NCBI RefSeq assembly: GCF_000153345.1
Contig: NZ_CH724125.1
Coordinates: 1,747,941 to 1,796,307, forward strand
Origin: Neptuniibacter caesariensis
GTDB taxonomy: Bacteria; Pseudomonadota; Gammaproteobacteria; Pseudomonadales; Balneatricaceae
DNA: 48,367 nucleotides
Direction of reading: 5' to 3'
Numbering within the stretch: position 1 is the first letter of the stretch; each line of letters begins with the position of its first letter. The translations under genes and the position numbers were made by a program. The notes below the pieces were generated by a model, which searched no databases, was not told the DNA's origin, and worked only from the letters and a program-made list of their open reading frames with translations. Positions 31,342-38,939 of this stretch are shown piece after piece.

Positions 31342-32697
31342 ATGGAATCACTTCGCCAACTTATTGAAAAAGATAAAAACCAGAGCCTGCTGGACTTACT
31401 CTCGAGCCTTTGCCAAGGCTCAATCGCAGTAGATGAGTCCGGCAAGATTTTATGGATGAGCGATGCTTATCGGCAACTCATTGAGCTTCCCGCTGATACC
31501 GATCCCGTTGGCCATGCTGTAGAAGAGTTCCTACCTACCACACGCTTACCCCGGGTTGTGAAGAGCGGAAAGCCTTCATTTGTTGATCTTATGCAGATCA
31601 ATAATCGCTGGTGTGTTGTTACCCGCCTGCCCATAAAAAGCCCACAAGATGAAATTCTAGGCGCTATAGGTTTTATTTTTTATGACGACCTGGATAGCTT
31701 ACAACCTCTTTTTGATAAGTTTGCCCGCCTGCAACGTAAGTTTGAAGACGAACAGATACTTCGACCAAGCCGCTACGCCCTGGATGATATGATTGGGGAG
31801 GCTTACTCCACCCAACAATTAAAGCGCCAGGCACTCAGAGCAGCACAACTGGATACAACTTTACTTCTGCTAGGAGAAACAGGTACAGGTAAAGAGTTGC
31901 TTGCTCAAGGCATACATACAGCGTCCCCTCGACGAGATGGACCGTTTGTTGGCATAAATATGGGTGCACTACCTGAATCCCTTGCAGAAGCGGAACTTTT
32001 TGGTACTGCCCCTGGTGCTTATACCGGAGCGAATAACAAAGGACGCATTGGTAAGATCCAATTGGCCGATGGTGGCACCCTGTTTCTTGACGAAATCGCA
32101 GAGATGCCTCTCGCTATGCAGGCAAAATTACTTCGTGTCCTTCAAGAGCGCGAAGTTGAAGCTTTGGGCTCAAATCAGCTCATCAAAGTTGACGTCCGTG
32201 TTATTGCCGCGACAGCTAAAGACCTTAAACAGCAAGTTGAAAACGGCGAATTCAGAGAAGACCTTTATTACCGACTTAACGTTCTCCCCATCAACCTGCC
32301 ACCACTGCGCAAGCGTTCAGAAGATATCCCAGCGCTTTCAACACATCTGTTACGACAGATACAACACCAAGCCCAGCTTCCTGAACTTAGTCTGTCTCAA
32401 AGCGCACTCGAATGGCTCGAAAACTATAGTTGGCCAGGCAATATAAGAGAACTAAGAAACCGGCTAGAACGAGGCTGCGTTATGGCCGAAGGAGATTATA
32501 TTGAACCGGAGGACCTTGGTGCATTTGATGACCTCGCAGAGCCAACCACACAAGACTGCTCACTCAAGTCTCAACGCCAACAAACAGAGCTAGAACTTAT
32601 CGAGCAGGCCATTGAACAATGCAACGGAAACAAAACTGCGGCGGCCAAAAAACTAGGCATATCCAGAGCAAGTCTCTACCAGCGACTCAATCGGTAA
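31342..32697 (+). CDS. PAS-containing sigma-54-dependent activator
   Basis: 451 residues. The N-terminal PAS-like sensor (about 18-130) has the opening LLSSLCQGSIAVDESGKILWMSDAY with no phospho-receiver. The AAA+ domain has Walker A GETGTGKE and the sigma-54 contact loop as GAYTGA (Phe to Tyr variant). A C-terminal Fis-type HTH (NKTAAAKKLGISRASLYQRL) ends the protein. It would act as a ligand-sensing enhancer-binding protein. A good -24/-12 promoter lies immediately downstream, before the CoA-transferase, so that gene is the likely target. The system then resembles AtoC- or AcoR-like control of short-chain acyl-CoA metabolism. The ribosome site is weak. The inducer is unknown. Confidence 0.88.
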   Translation: MESLRQLIEKDKNQSLLDLLSSLCQGSIAVDESGKILWMSDAYRQLIELPADTDPVGHAVEEFLPTTRLPRVVKSGKPSFVDLMQINNRWCVVTRLPIKSPQDEILGAIGFIFYDDLDSLQPLFDKFARLQRKFEDEQILRPSRYALDDMIGEAYSTQQLKRQALRAAQLDTTLLLLGETGTGKELLAQGIHTASPRRDGPFVGINMGALPESLAEAELFGTAPGAYTGANNKGRIGKIQLADGGTLFLDEIAEMPLAMQAKLLRVLQEREVEALGSNQLIKVDVRVIAATAKDLKQQVENGEFREDLYYRLNVLPINLPPLRKRSEDIPALSTHLLRQIQHQAQLPELSLSQSALEWLENYSWPGNIRELRNRLERGCVMAEGDYIEPEDLGAFDDLAEPTTQDCSLKSQRQQTELELIEQAIEQCNGNKTAAAKKLGISRASLYQRLNR

Positions 32698-32735
32698 CGA
32701 GATTGGTAGACCGTATTGAAAAATAGACACATACA

Positions 32736-32749
32736 CAGACACATGTCTG
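32736..32749. promoter_or_regulatory. Candidate upstream activator site for the sigma-54 activator
   Basis: Perfect inverted repeat CAGACA-CA-TGTCTG about 80 bp upstream of the -24 element. The half AGACACAT also occurs as a direct repeat at 32725-32732. Dyad symmetry and distance suit a Fis-type HTH enhancer site. Binding is inferred. Confidence 0.5.
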
Positions 32750-32826
32750 AAAAAGAAAACACCCAGCCATTCAACTGCCTACACAAAAACTCATAACATA
32801 CTGATAAATAAAGAATTAAGCATTTG

Positions 32827-32842
32827 TGGCATCTGGTTTGCT
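32827..32842 (+). promoter_or_regulatory. Sigma-54 (-24/-12) promoter of the CoA-transferase gene
   Basis: TGGCAT-N5-TTGCT matches TGGCAC-N5-TTGCW, with the essential GG and GC at correct spacing. It ends 40 bp before the CoA-transferase start. Confidence 0.82.
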
Positions 32843-32882
32843 TTTCTTATACAAATCAAAATAAGAACAACAGGCCATGATT

Positions 32883-34541
32883 ATGTCCCAGAATAAAGAA
32901 ATTACCGCTGAACAGGCTGCCACCCTCATTCAATCCAATGACACGCTTGTGACCGGCGGCTTCATCGGCATTGGTTTCGCTGAGCACCTCGCCAAAGCCA
33001 TTGAACAACGCTTTCTGGACTCAAATAAGCCAAATAACCTCAGCTTATTCTATGCAGCAGGGCAAGGCGATGCGCAAACCCGCGGGCTAAACCATTTTGG
33101 CCACACAGGCATGGTTAAACGTGTGATCGGCGGCCACTGGGGGCTTGCACCCATTCTTGGGAAGATGGCGATCGAAGGAAAAATCGAGGGCTACAACCTA
33201 CCTCAAGGCGTTATCTGCCATATGTTCCGCGATATTGCCGCAAAACGCCCAGGTACATTATCACGCGTGGGTTTGCATACCTTTGTCGATCCTCGACAGG
33301 ACGGCGGTAAAATCAATACCCGATCAGAGGAAGACCTGGTTCAACTGATTAATATTAATGGTGAAGAGTCTCTTCTATATAAACACCCAAAACTAAATGT
33401 TGCGATCTTACGCGGCACGACTGCCGACAGGAAAGGTAACATTTCAATGGAGCGTGAAGCCCTCCCTCTTGATGCCCTGGCAATCGCCCAAGCAGTCAAA
33501 AACAGCGGAGGCACAGTGCTTGTTCAGGTTTCACGCATAACCGAACAACACACTTTAACGCCAGATCGAATCAGAATTCCCGGTATTTTGGTTGATCACG
33601 TGATCGTCGCCCCGGAAGAAGACCACCCACAGACGTTTGCTGAAAACTACAATCCTGCATACACCGGTGAAATCAAAACCGCAGCAGACAGCCCCGACAA
33701 CAAACCACTGGATGCAAGGAAGATCATCGCCCGACGAGCGCTCATGAAACTCAAGAAAAATGCGGTAGTAAATCTGGGCATAGGTATGCCAGAAACCATT
33801 GCAGCGGTCGCAGCTGAAGAGGGAAAAATTGATGATTTCACGCTAACAGTTGAACCCGGTGGCATTGGAGGCCAGCCTGCTAGCGGACTTAGCTTTGGAG
33901 CTATCAGTAATGCCGAAGCCGTCATTGACCAACCTGCGCAGTTCGACTTCTACGACGGAGGGGGCTTAGACCAAGCCTTTCTGGGCCTTGCAGAAACATG
34001 CCCTGAAGGTCATGTTAATGTCAGCAAGTTCGGCCCTAAGCTAGCCGGTGCCGGCGGCTTCATCAATATCACGCAAAATACCCAAGATGTTTACTTTCTA
34101 GGCACCTTTACTTCTGGCAAACAGCAATTAGAAGTATCCGATACAGGTTTACGTATCATTGAAAACGGCCCACTAAAGAAATTCAAAACCGCAGTCCAAC
34201 AAATTACCTTTAATGGCAGCTACGCGATGCGCCAACAGCAACGCGTTACCTTTATTACAGAGCGCGCAGTTTTCCGGCTAACGCCACAGGGCCTCAAGCT
34301 AACCGAGATAGCGCCAGGCGTTGATCTTCAGAAAGATATCTTAGACCAGATGGAGTTTACGCCTCTGATCGATGACAACCTGACACCTATGGATGAGCGC
34401 TTATTCCGCAAAGGCCCTATGAGACTTGATCATCCTGGCAGTCGCCCGATGCAGCAGATGCGCAACCTTATGCGAAAAGTTCTGCAAAACCCCGAATTAT
34501 CAGAACCTCAGTCGAGACTGGTAACAACCTCAGTAGGTTAA
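32883..34541 (+). CDS. Family I acyl-CoA:acetate/3-ketoacid CoA-transferase (fused alpha-beta)
   Basis: 552 residues. The alpha part has TGGFIGIGFAEHLAKAIE and GGHWGLAP. The beta part has VNLGIGMPETIAAVAAEEG and the catalytic Glu in LTVEPGGIGGQPASGLSFG, followed by FDFYDGGGLDQAFLGLAE. Length and layout match single-chain propionate/acetate CoA-transferases such as YdiF. It moves CoA between short-chain acids through a glutamyl-CoA intermediate in the cytoplasm. The ATG at 32883 is preferred over 32877 because AACAGG sits 8 bases before it. It is probably driven by the sigma-54 promoter and the adjacent PAS activator. The acid used is unknown. Confidence 0.9.
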   Translation: MSQNKEITAEQAATLIQSNDTLVTGGFIGIGFAEHLAKAIEQRFLDSNKPNNLSLFYAAGQGDAQTRGLNHFGHTGMVKRVIGGHWGLAPILGKMAIEGKIEGYNLPQGVICHMFRDIAAKRPGTLSRVGLHTFVDPRQDGGKINTRSEEDLVQLININGEESLLYKHPKLNVAILRGTTADRKGNISMEREALPLDALAIAQAVKNSGGTVLVQVSRITEQHTLTPDRIRIPGILVDHVIVAPEEDHPQTFAENYNPAYTGEIKTAADSPDNKPLDARKIIARRALMKLKKNAVVNLGIGMPETIAAVAAEEGKIDDFTLTVEPGGIGGQPASGLSFGAISNAEAVIDQPAQFDFYDGGGLDQAFLGLAETCPEGHVNVSKFGPKLAGAGGFINITQNTQDVYFLGTFTSGKQQLEVSDTGLRIIENGPLKKFKTAVQQITFNGSYAMRQQQRVTFITERAVFRLTPQGLKLTEIAPGVDLQKDILDQMEFTPLIDDNLTPMDERLFRKGPMRLDHPGSRPMQQMRNLMRKVLQNPELSEPQSRLVTTSVG

Positions 34542-34579
34542 GGAAAACCTACTTTTCATCCACCTGCCAGTAGCTACAG

Positions 34580-34624
34580 CAACGCAAATATCGCCTGTGC
34601 GGTGTTATTGTGCAGCGTTGTTTT
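34580..34624 (+). terminator. Probable terminator after the CoA-transferase gene
   Basis: CAACGC/GCGTTG stem enclosing a smaller CGC-ctgt-GCG hairpin, followed by TTTT. It is about 40 bp downstream of the stop codon. The loop is long, so strength is uncertain. Confidence 0.5.
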
Positions 34625-34636
34625 GCCGCTCGCAGA

Positions 34637-34762
34637 AGAGAACAGGTAAAGGTGTATGGGGCGCTTCCATCATCTACTGGATATCCCGCTACTGCCTTTT
34701 AAATTGCATCCCCCGGGCTGGGAGCTAACCGCACCTTCTACCTGTTCTCTGGATGTTTTTTT
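34637..34762 (+). ncRNA. Unclassified structured RNA candidate
   Basis: A perfect 12-bp terminal stem (AGAGAACAGGTA at 34637-34648 with TACCTGTTCTCT at 34739-34750) continues, after a small AA/TTC internal loop, as GGTG (34651-34654) with CACC (34732-34735). It encloses about 77 bases containing GC-rich blocks and two copies of CTACTG. Seven T follow at 34756-34762, as in an intrinsic terminator. It could be a small RNA, or a leader element with attenuator for the 67-residue gene starting at 34796. It does not match tmRNA, 6S, SRP, RNase P or the riboswitch signatures I know. Pairing is directly visible; function is unknown. Confidence 0.5.
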
Positions 34763-34795
34763 CATTCACACACTCAAAAAAAATTAGGATTTTCC

Positions 34796-34999
34796 ATGTA
34801 CGACATGCAATACGACGCAATGGATCTGGTTCATAGCGGAATGACTCTGGAGCAATTTAAAAAAATGCTGGAACTCATCGATGTTAACGTCATCCTCGAA
34901 GAGAAAAAATCAGCTCAAATAATTTCAGAGCAGCAATATTTTGTCCCGGTCGTTCAAAACGGAATTGTAATAGGCAGAAACTACCTTGCTGCCACGTGA
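34796..34999 (+). CDS. Small hypothetical protein, 67 residues
   Basis: A helix-rich, acidic N-terminus (DAMDLVHSGMTLEQFKKMLE) is followed by a beta-like C-terminal part (YFVPVVQNGIVIGRNYLA). There is no signal peptide, Cys cluster or known motif. A ribosome site (TAGGA, 6 bases before ATG) supports translation. It starts 34 bp after the T run of the structured RNA candidate, which may control it. I do not recognise the family and assign no function. Confidence 0.6.
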   Translation: MYDMQYDAMDLVHSGMTLEQFKKMLELIDVNVILEEKKSAQIISEQQYFVPVVQNGIVIGRNYLAAT

Positions 35000-35114
35000 T
35001 TAAACCTCCGTTACAAGGATGTATTCTTTTTGTCACAAAGATTCGCAATTATTAACATTAACCCCAATACTAATTCCAACACAGCCTAACAATATTCATG
35101 GCAGGCAGCTCACT

Positions 35115-35618
35115 ATGAAAAAGCTCACTTTGATCCGCCATGCAAAATCCAGTTGGAAAGATCCCGAACTGGCTGACTTTGACCGCCCACTAAACAAACG
35201 TGGTAAACGAGATCTTCCGCATATGGCAGATCGAGTGCGTCATTTTGAACTTAAACCTGACCTGGTTCTTAGCAGCGGTGCAAAGCGGGCGATCACAACC
35301 GCCAAAGCAGTCGTGGCTCGCCTTGAATTAGATAACGACCAGTTACAGGTTATTCCTGAACTCTATGAAGCCTGCTCCGAAACCTTGCAACTTATACTGC
35401 AGAATCTTCCCGAAGAAATAACACATGTGATGCTCGTCGGTCATAACCCAGGACTTGAGATGCTCGCTTATCACCTGACTCAATCATTCACAGCAAAGTT
35501 CCCAACTGCGGCAGTTCTGAGTATGCACCTGAGCATCACTCAATGGGAGGAACTTGCAGAAGGCTGCGCCACTGAAGTACTTTTTGACTATCCAAAGCAG
35601 CATGTAAAGACGGCTTAA
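35115..35618 (+). CDS. sixA: SixA-type histidine phosphatase
   Basis: 167 residues with the phosphoglycerate-mutase-fold catalytic motif LTLIRHAKSSW (RH), KRDLPHMADRV, LVLSSGAKRAITTA and the second His in LVGHNPGLEML. The short length without extra domains matches SixA, which removes phosphate from histidine of HPt domains or, in E. coli, from the nitrogen PTS protein NPr. The open frame extends to 35019, but the ATG at 35115 with GGCAGG about 9 bases upstream gives the standard family start. It probably stands alone; the AEC transporter follows after 50 bp. The substrate is inferred from the family only. Confidence 0.82.
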   Translation: MKKLTLIRHAKSSWKDPELADFDRPLNKRGKRDLPHMADRVRHFELKPDLVLSSGAKRAITTAKAVVARLELDNDQLQVIPELYEACSETLQLILQNLPEEITHVMLVGHNPGLEMLAYHLTQSFTAKFPTAAVLSMHLSITQWEELAEGCATEVLFDYPKQHVKTA

Positions 35619-35667
35619 GCCTATATTATGTTAGACTCTCAATCTTTGTTCTGATTGGCTTGCCTTT

Positions 35668-36624
35668 GTGGATCTGTATCTAAACTCATTGAGTTTCACC
35701 GCGAATATTGTCGCCCCCATCTTCTTTATCGTTTTTCTCGGCTATTTACTCAAAAGAGTCCGCGTCATAGATGAGAACTTCATCAATACGGCATCCAGGC
35801 TCGTGTTTGTAATCACCCTGCCGGCACTGGTTTTTATGTCCATTTCCAGAACCGACTTCCATGCCGTTTTTAATCCTGAACAGCTAGGCTTTGTGCTTTT
35901 CGGTACCCTCCTCAGCTTTATTGCCTTGTGGGTCATTGCAAAGCGCTGGATAAGAAAGCCCGAGGATCTGGGGGTATTCATTCAGGGGGCTTTTCGAAGT
36001 AACTATGGCATCATCGGCTTAGCCGTGAGCTACAACCTGTTCTCAGATTCGGGGCTGGCACAAGCATCCCTGCTCCTGGCGCTGGTCATACCTCTGTTTA
36101 ACGTATTATCAATCCTTGCGCTGAGCATTCCAGCTCAGCGAAGCGGCTCCTCAAGTCTCACTAGCACCGCTATGGAAGTGCTTAAGAACCCACTCATTAT
36201 TGCAGTATGCTTGGCCCTACCCTTCTCCTACTTTGGCTTCCAGCTACCCGAGGTGGCACAAAAAACCGGACGATACTTTGCCAACCTGACTCTACCACTT
36301 GCGCTGCTGGCTATCGGAGGCTCTCTAAATTTACAGAGTTTAAGAAACACCTCGGCTCAAGCCACCTGGGCAACCCTTAGCAAACTGGTAATCCTGCCTG
36401 TCGCTCTGACTATGATGGCCTGGCTATATGGTTTCAGAGGTCAGGATCTGACAATGCTGATGGTGTTGTTTGGCTGCCCTACCGCAGCAGCAAGCTTTGT
36501 GATGGCAAAAGGAATGGGAGGAAACGCGGAACTCGCTGCCAACATCATATTGATGACGACACTTGGATCAGTCGTGAGCCTTTCTTCAGGCATTTACCTT
36601 ATGAAAGTGCTGGCCGTTATCTAA
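35668..36624 (+). CDS. AEC-family (auxin efflux carrier-like) transporter
   Basis: 318 residues with about ten hydrophobic helices in two halves. The first opens IVAPIFFIVFLGYLLKRVRV, and the crossover region has FIQGAFRSNYGIIGLAV. The second half starts about residue 165 and has LFGCPTAAASFVMAKGMGG, typical of bacterial AEC proteins such as MdcF/YfdV-like carriers of malonate or other organic acids. It is an inner-membrane transporter with unknown substrate. The start is a GTG at 35668 with a poor ribosome site; no better start precedes the first helix. It overlaps the convergent WYL regulator by 8 bp. Confidence 0.84.
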   Translation: MDLYLNSLSFTANIVAPIFFIVFLGYLLKRVRVIDENFINTASRLVFVITLPALVFMSISRTDFHAVFNPEQLGFVLFGTLLSFIALWVIAKRWIRKPEDLGVFIQGAFRSNYGIIGLAVSYNLFSDSGLAQASLLLALVIPLFNVLSILALSIPAQRSGSSSLTSTAMEVLKNPLIIAVCLALPFSYFGFQLPEVAQKTGRYFANLTLPLALLAIGGSLNLQSLRNTSAQATWATLSKLVILPVALTMMAWLYGFRGQDLTMLMVLFGCPTAAASFVMAKGMGGNAELAANIILMTTLGSVVSLSSGIYLMKVLAVI

Positions 36625-37309
36625 CGTCGTGACGGGCACGGCTCATATATGTCTGCAGATTAATCTCATCAGTGGTCTGAAAGCAGCGGCATGTCGACTC
36701 CAATGCTTTAATACGATCCAGGCGAAACATACGATAGTCACTTCGAAGCTCACACCATCCAATCAGAGTCCAGATGGTCCCCCAATAAATCAAACCTAAG
36801 GGCCATACTTCTCGCTGGGATAACTGTTTATCCTCACGCTGATACCGAATGTTTACAACACGATGTTCCTTAATCGCCGAACGGATCTGATCGCTAAACT
36901 GTGTTGCCCACTGCCGATGCATACCAGGCACGATGAGACTCTCTTGTTTCTCTAGAAATCTCCCATGCAAGTGCCGGGGTAATGCCGCACGCACTTTATC
37001 TAAAACCCGGGATGCAGCAGAACCTAATTGCTCATCACTGCAGCCCTGAACCAAACGCACGCCAAGCAATAATGCTTCAAGCTCGTCCAGATCAAACATT
37101 AAGGGGGGAAGATCAAAGTCAGGACGCAAACGATAGCCCACGCCTGCCTCCCCCTCTATAGGAACCCCAGAAAGCGAAAGCGCCTGTATATCTCGGTAGA
37201 CTGTGCGCTCCGATACTTCAAGCACCTCAGCCATCGCCCGGGCTGTCAGCACAGTCCTTCTGCCACGTAGCAGAGTTAACAATTGAAAAAGGCGCTCCGC
37301 TTTTCTCAT
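36617..37309 (-). CDS. YafY-type HTH/WYL-domain transcriptional regulator
   Basis: 230 residues. The N-terminal winged HTH (RLFQLLTLLRGRRTVLTARA, VSERTVYRDIQALSLSGVPI) is of the HTH_11/DeoR type. A WYL domain follows (about 135-215), with RVVNIRYQRED, REVWPLGLIYWG and a YRMFRLDRIKAL end. WYL domains bind small ligands or nucleic acid and switch repression. It lies 6 bp after a small dimeric-barrel-type gene and is probably its co-transcribed regulator. A perfect 10-bp inverted repeat upstream of that gene (37693-37718) is the best operator candidate. Confidence 0.85.
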   Translation of the reverse strand: MRKAERLFQLLTLLRGRRTVLTARAMAEVLEVSERTVYRDIQALSLSGVPIEGEAGVGYRLRPDFDLPPLMFDLDELEALLLGVRLVQGCSDEQLGSAASRVLDKVRAALPRHLHGRFLEKQESLIVPGMHRQWATQFSDQIRSAIKEHRVVNIRYQREDKQLSQREVWPLGLIYWGTIWTLIGWCELRSDYRMFRLDRIKALESTCRCFQTTDEINLQTYMSRARHDVR

Positions 37310-37315
37310 ATCAAT

Positions 37316-37639
37316 TTACGCGCCCGTCTCACAAATCATTGCTTCAGCTTCAACCTGCATATGCTTCATATGACAACTGTCCATATCAACCAGACTGCAA
37401 AGATACTGGCCTTCCTTCGACGCCATGAAAGCCTCACCCGCTGCCTTAGCACTATCCATATCCTGCCAATAAACAATATCATGCCAAAGATCGTTTACAT
37501 CTTTACTCACTGAACGATAAAGAAACCCTGGCTGCTGGCTGATAAACTGATTTACCGCTACATGGCTCTCGGACAAATGAGAAAGATTTGTTTCCGATTT
37601 CACCTGATAGGTTACCATTTCGACCACTGTCGTTGTCAT
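37316..37639 (-). CDS. Small dimeric alpha-beta barrel-type protein (ABM-like)
   Basis: 107 residues opening MTTTVVEMVTYQVK, with HVAVNQFISQQPGFLYRSV and WHDIVYWQDMDSAKAAGEAF. This is the pattern of antibiotic-biosynthesis-monooxygenase-like/DUF ferredoxin-fold dimers. Cys88 and Cys96 flank an Asp/His/Met-rich stretch (CSLVDMDSCHMKHM), which could bind metal or react with electrophiles. The start at 37639 is set by AAAGGAG 7 bases upstream; the frame is open to 37663. It precedes the WYL regulator by 6 bp. The reaction is unknown. Confidence 0.7.
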   Translation of the reverse strand: MTTTVVEMVTYQVKSETNLSHLSESHVAVNQFISQQPGFLYRSVSKDVNDLWHDIVYWQDMDSAKAAGEAFMASKEGQYLCSLVDMDSCHMKHMQVEAEAMICETGA

Positions 37640-37692
37640 GATTCGTCTCCTTTCACTATTCATTAATCTGACAACAGTGATGCTAAACTAGG

Positions 37693-37718
37693 GCTACTGA
37701 CAGCGTCGTGTCAGTAGC
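37693..37718. promoter_or_regulatory. Perfect 10-bp inverted repeat, operator candidate
   Basis: GCTACTGACA-N6-TGTCAGTAGC lies in the divergent gap between the ABM-like/WYL pair and the ankyrin-like gene. The size and position suit a dimeric repressor site, most simply for the WYL regulator. A terminator role is unlikely because no T run follows on either strand. Confidence 0.6.
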
Positions 37719-37746
37719 AATCAGATTTTTTCTAAAGGGCAAAATA

Positions 37747-38340
37747 GTGCTGAATATATTCAAAAGCGACCAACATGCCAAAGCCTACAAAGCTTTACTC
37801 GCCAATGATCTGGAGAAATTTGCGAAGTCCTTGCAAAAAATCGACGCTGACAAAATCGACCTGCCGGTTTCAGATAATACCCCTTCTCTGGCAGAGTGCT
37901 GCATTCTTGAGCAAAACCCTAAGGCTCTGCAATCGGTAATCGATAAAGGGGCCAACCCTGACAAAAAGTCGTTAAGCCAGCCCGAATACCACTTAGCTGA
38001 GCTCACCCTGCTCCAGGAACAAAGCCTGCCATTGTTAACGGTTTTATTGAAAGCAATTCCCCAAACTATTGACTCCGACCTACTTCTTAAATGCTTTCAG
38101 CTAAAGCAGGACAGCACTTTGATGTTGCATCTTTCATTACTGCTACAAAATGGTGCGGAACTAAACGACGAGATTGTTCACCTCGCACTCATAAGTGAAG
38201 ATCTGCCGCTGATCCATTTCATTATTAATTCCGGTGCAAACCAACCCTCAATGCTTGCGGAACAAGGTTATTCTGAGGAGGTTATCGCTTACGCACAGCG
38301 CTGCTGGAATGATTTAAAGATCCGGGAGATGTTTTTATGA
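37747..38340 (+). CDS. Ankyrin-repeat-like protein
   Basis: 197 residues, mostly helix pairs, with degenerate ankyrin-like units: AYKALLANDLEKFAKSLQK, NPKALQSVIDKGANPDKK, and EDLPLIHFIINSGANQPSML. The repeated leu-hydrophobic...GAN/GA(E/N) ends recall ankyrin loops, but the canonical GxTPLHxA motif is missing. There is no signal peptide. The GTG at 37747 (AGGG, about 9 bases upstream) is preferred over a GTG at 37708, which falls in the inverted repeat. Its end overlaps the P-loop gene by 4 bp (ATGA). It may be a protein-interaction partner of that gene; no function is assigned. Confidence 0.65.
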   Translation: MLNIFKSDQHAKAYKALLANDLEKFAKSLQKIDADKIDLPVSDNTPSLAECCILEQNPKALQSVIDKGANPDKKSLSQPEYHLAELTLLQEQSLPLLTVLLKAIPQTIDSDLLLKCFQLKQDSTLMLHLSLLLQNGAELNDEIVHLALISEDLPLIHFIINSGANQPSMLAEQGYSEEVIAYAQRCWNDLKIREMFL

Positions 38341-38927
38341 ACAAGCCGCTTAATGCACGCCCTGTAATTGCGATTGCTGGCGCTCCAGGGAGCGGTAAAA
38401 CCCTGCTTCTGGAGTCTTTAGCCGCTGCTCTCAATTGCGACACATTGCAATATGATGATTACCAAAAGGCCACAGAGCAATCCATGGAAGAGATGATCAG
38501 TTGGATGAAACAAGGCGGGGATTATAACCAATTACAGGTACCCGGCTTTGCTGAAGCCATTGCTCAACAGAAATCTCTTAACACTGAAACGCCTCTGTTA
38601 ATTGAAACCCCCTTAGGACGTCATCATTCTACCAGCGGCCAGTTTATCGATTACCTCATTTGGGTCGATACCCCGTTAGATGTCGCTCTGGCTAGAAATA
38701 TCAAAGCATTCATTGCTGATTTCGGCGAAAGCCCTCAGGCTTACCATGAGCAGTTGGGCTGGCTCGATAACTATTTGCATATTTACATTCAAGATGTCAG
38801 AGAAACGCTGTTGGTCCAAAAACAGCGACTATCCGGCAGCGCTGATTTATGCATTGATGGCAGCCTACCCGCCAATGAGGTCTTCGATACAGCCGCCCAT
38901 TACATTAAACAACAAATTTCCACTTAA
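38337..38927 (+). CDS. P-loop NTPase, kinase-like
   Basis: 196 residues with Walker A AIAGAPGSGKTLLLESLAAA near the N-terminus and LIWVDTPLDVALARNIKAFI, the LID-like Arg helix found in uridine-kinase/nucleoside-kinase-type proteins. The fold suggests a small-molecule kinase rather than a transporter ATPase: no ABC signature is present. The substrate is unknown. It is translationally coupled to the ankyrin-like gene by an ATGA overlap and is followed 12 bp later by an O-methyltransferase. The three form a probable operon that may act on one metabolite. Confidence 0.72.
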   Translation: MNKPLNARPVIAIAGAPGSGKTLLLESLAAALNCDTLQYDDYQKATEQSMEEMISWMKQGGDYNQLQVPGFAEAIAQQKSLNTETPLLIETPLGRHHSTSGQFIDYLIWVDTPLDVALARNIKAFIADFGESPQAYHEQLGWLDNYLHIYIQDVRETLLVQKQRLSGSADLCIDGSLPANEVFDTAAHYIKQQIST

Positions 38928-38939
38928 GCAGGCAAACAG

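Noticed and set aside
34637-34762. MITE or transposon with terminal inverted repeats
   Set aside because: No flanking target duplication, no second copy in the window, and the T run fits an RNA hairpin better.
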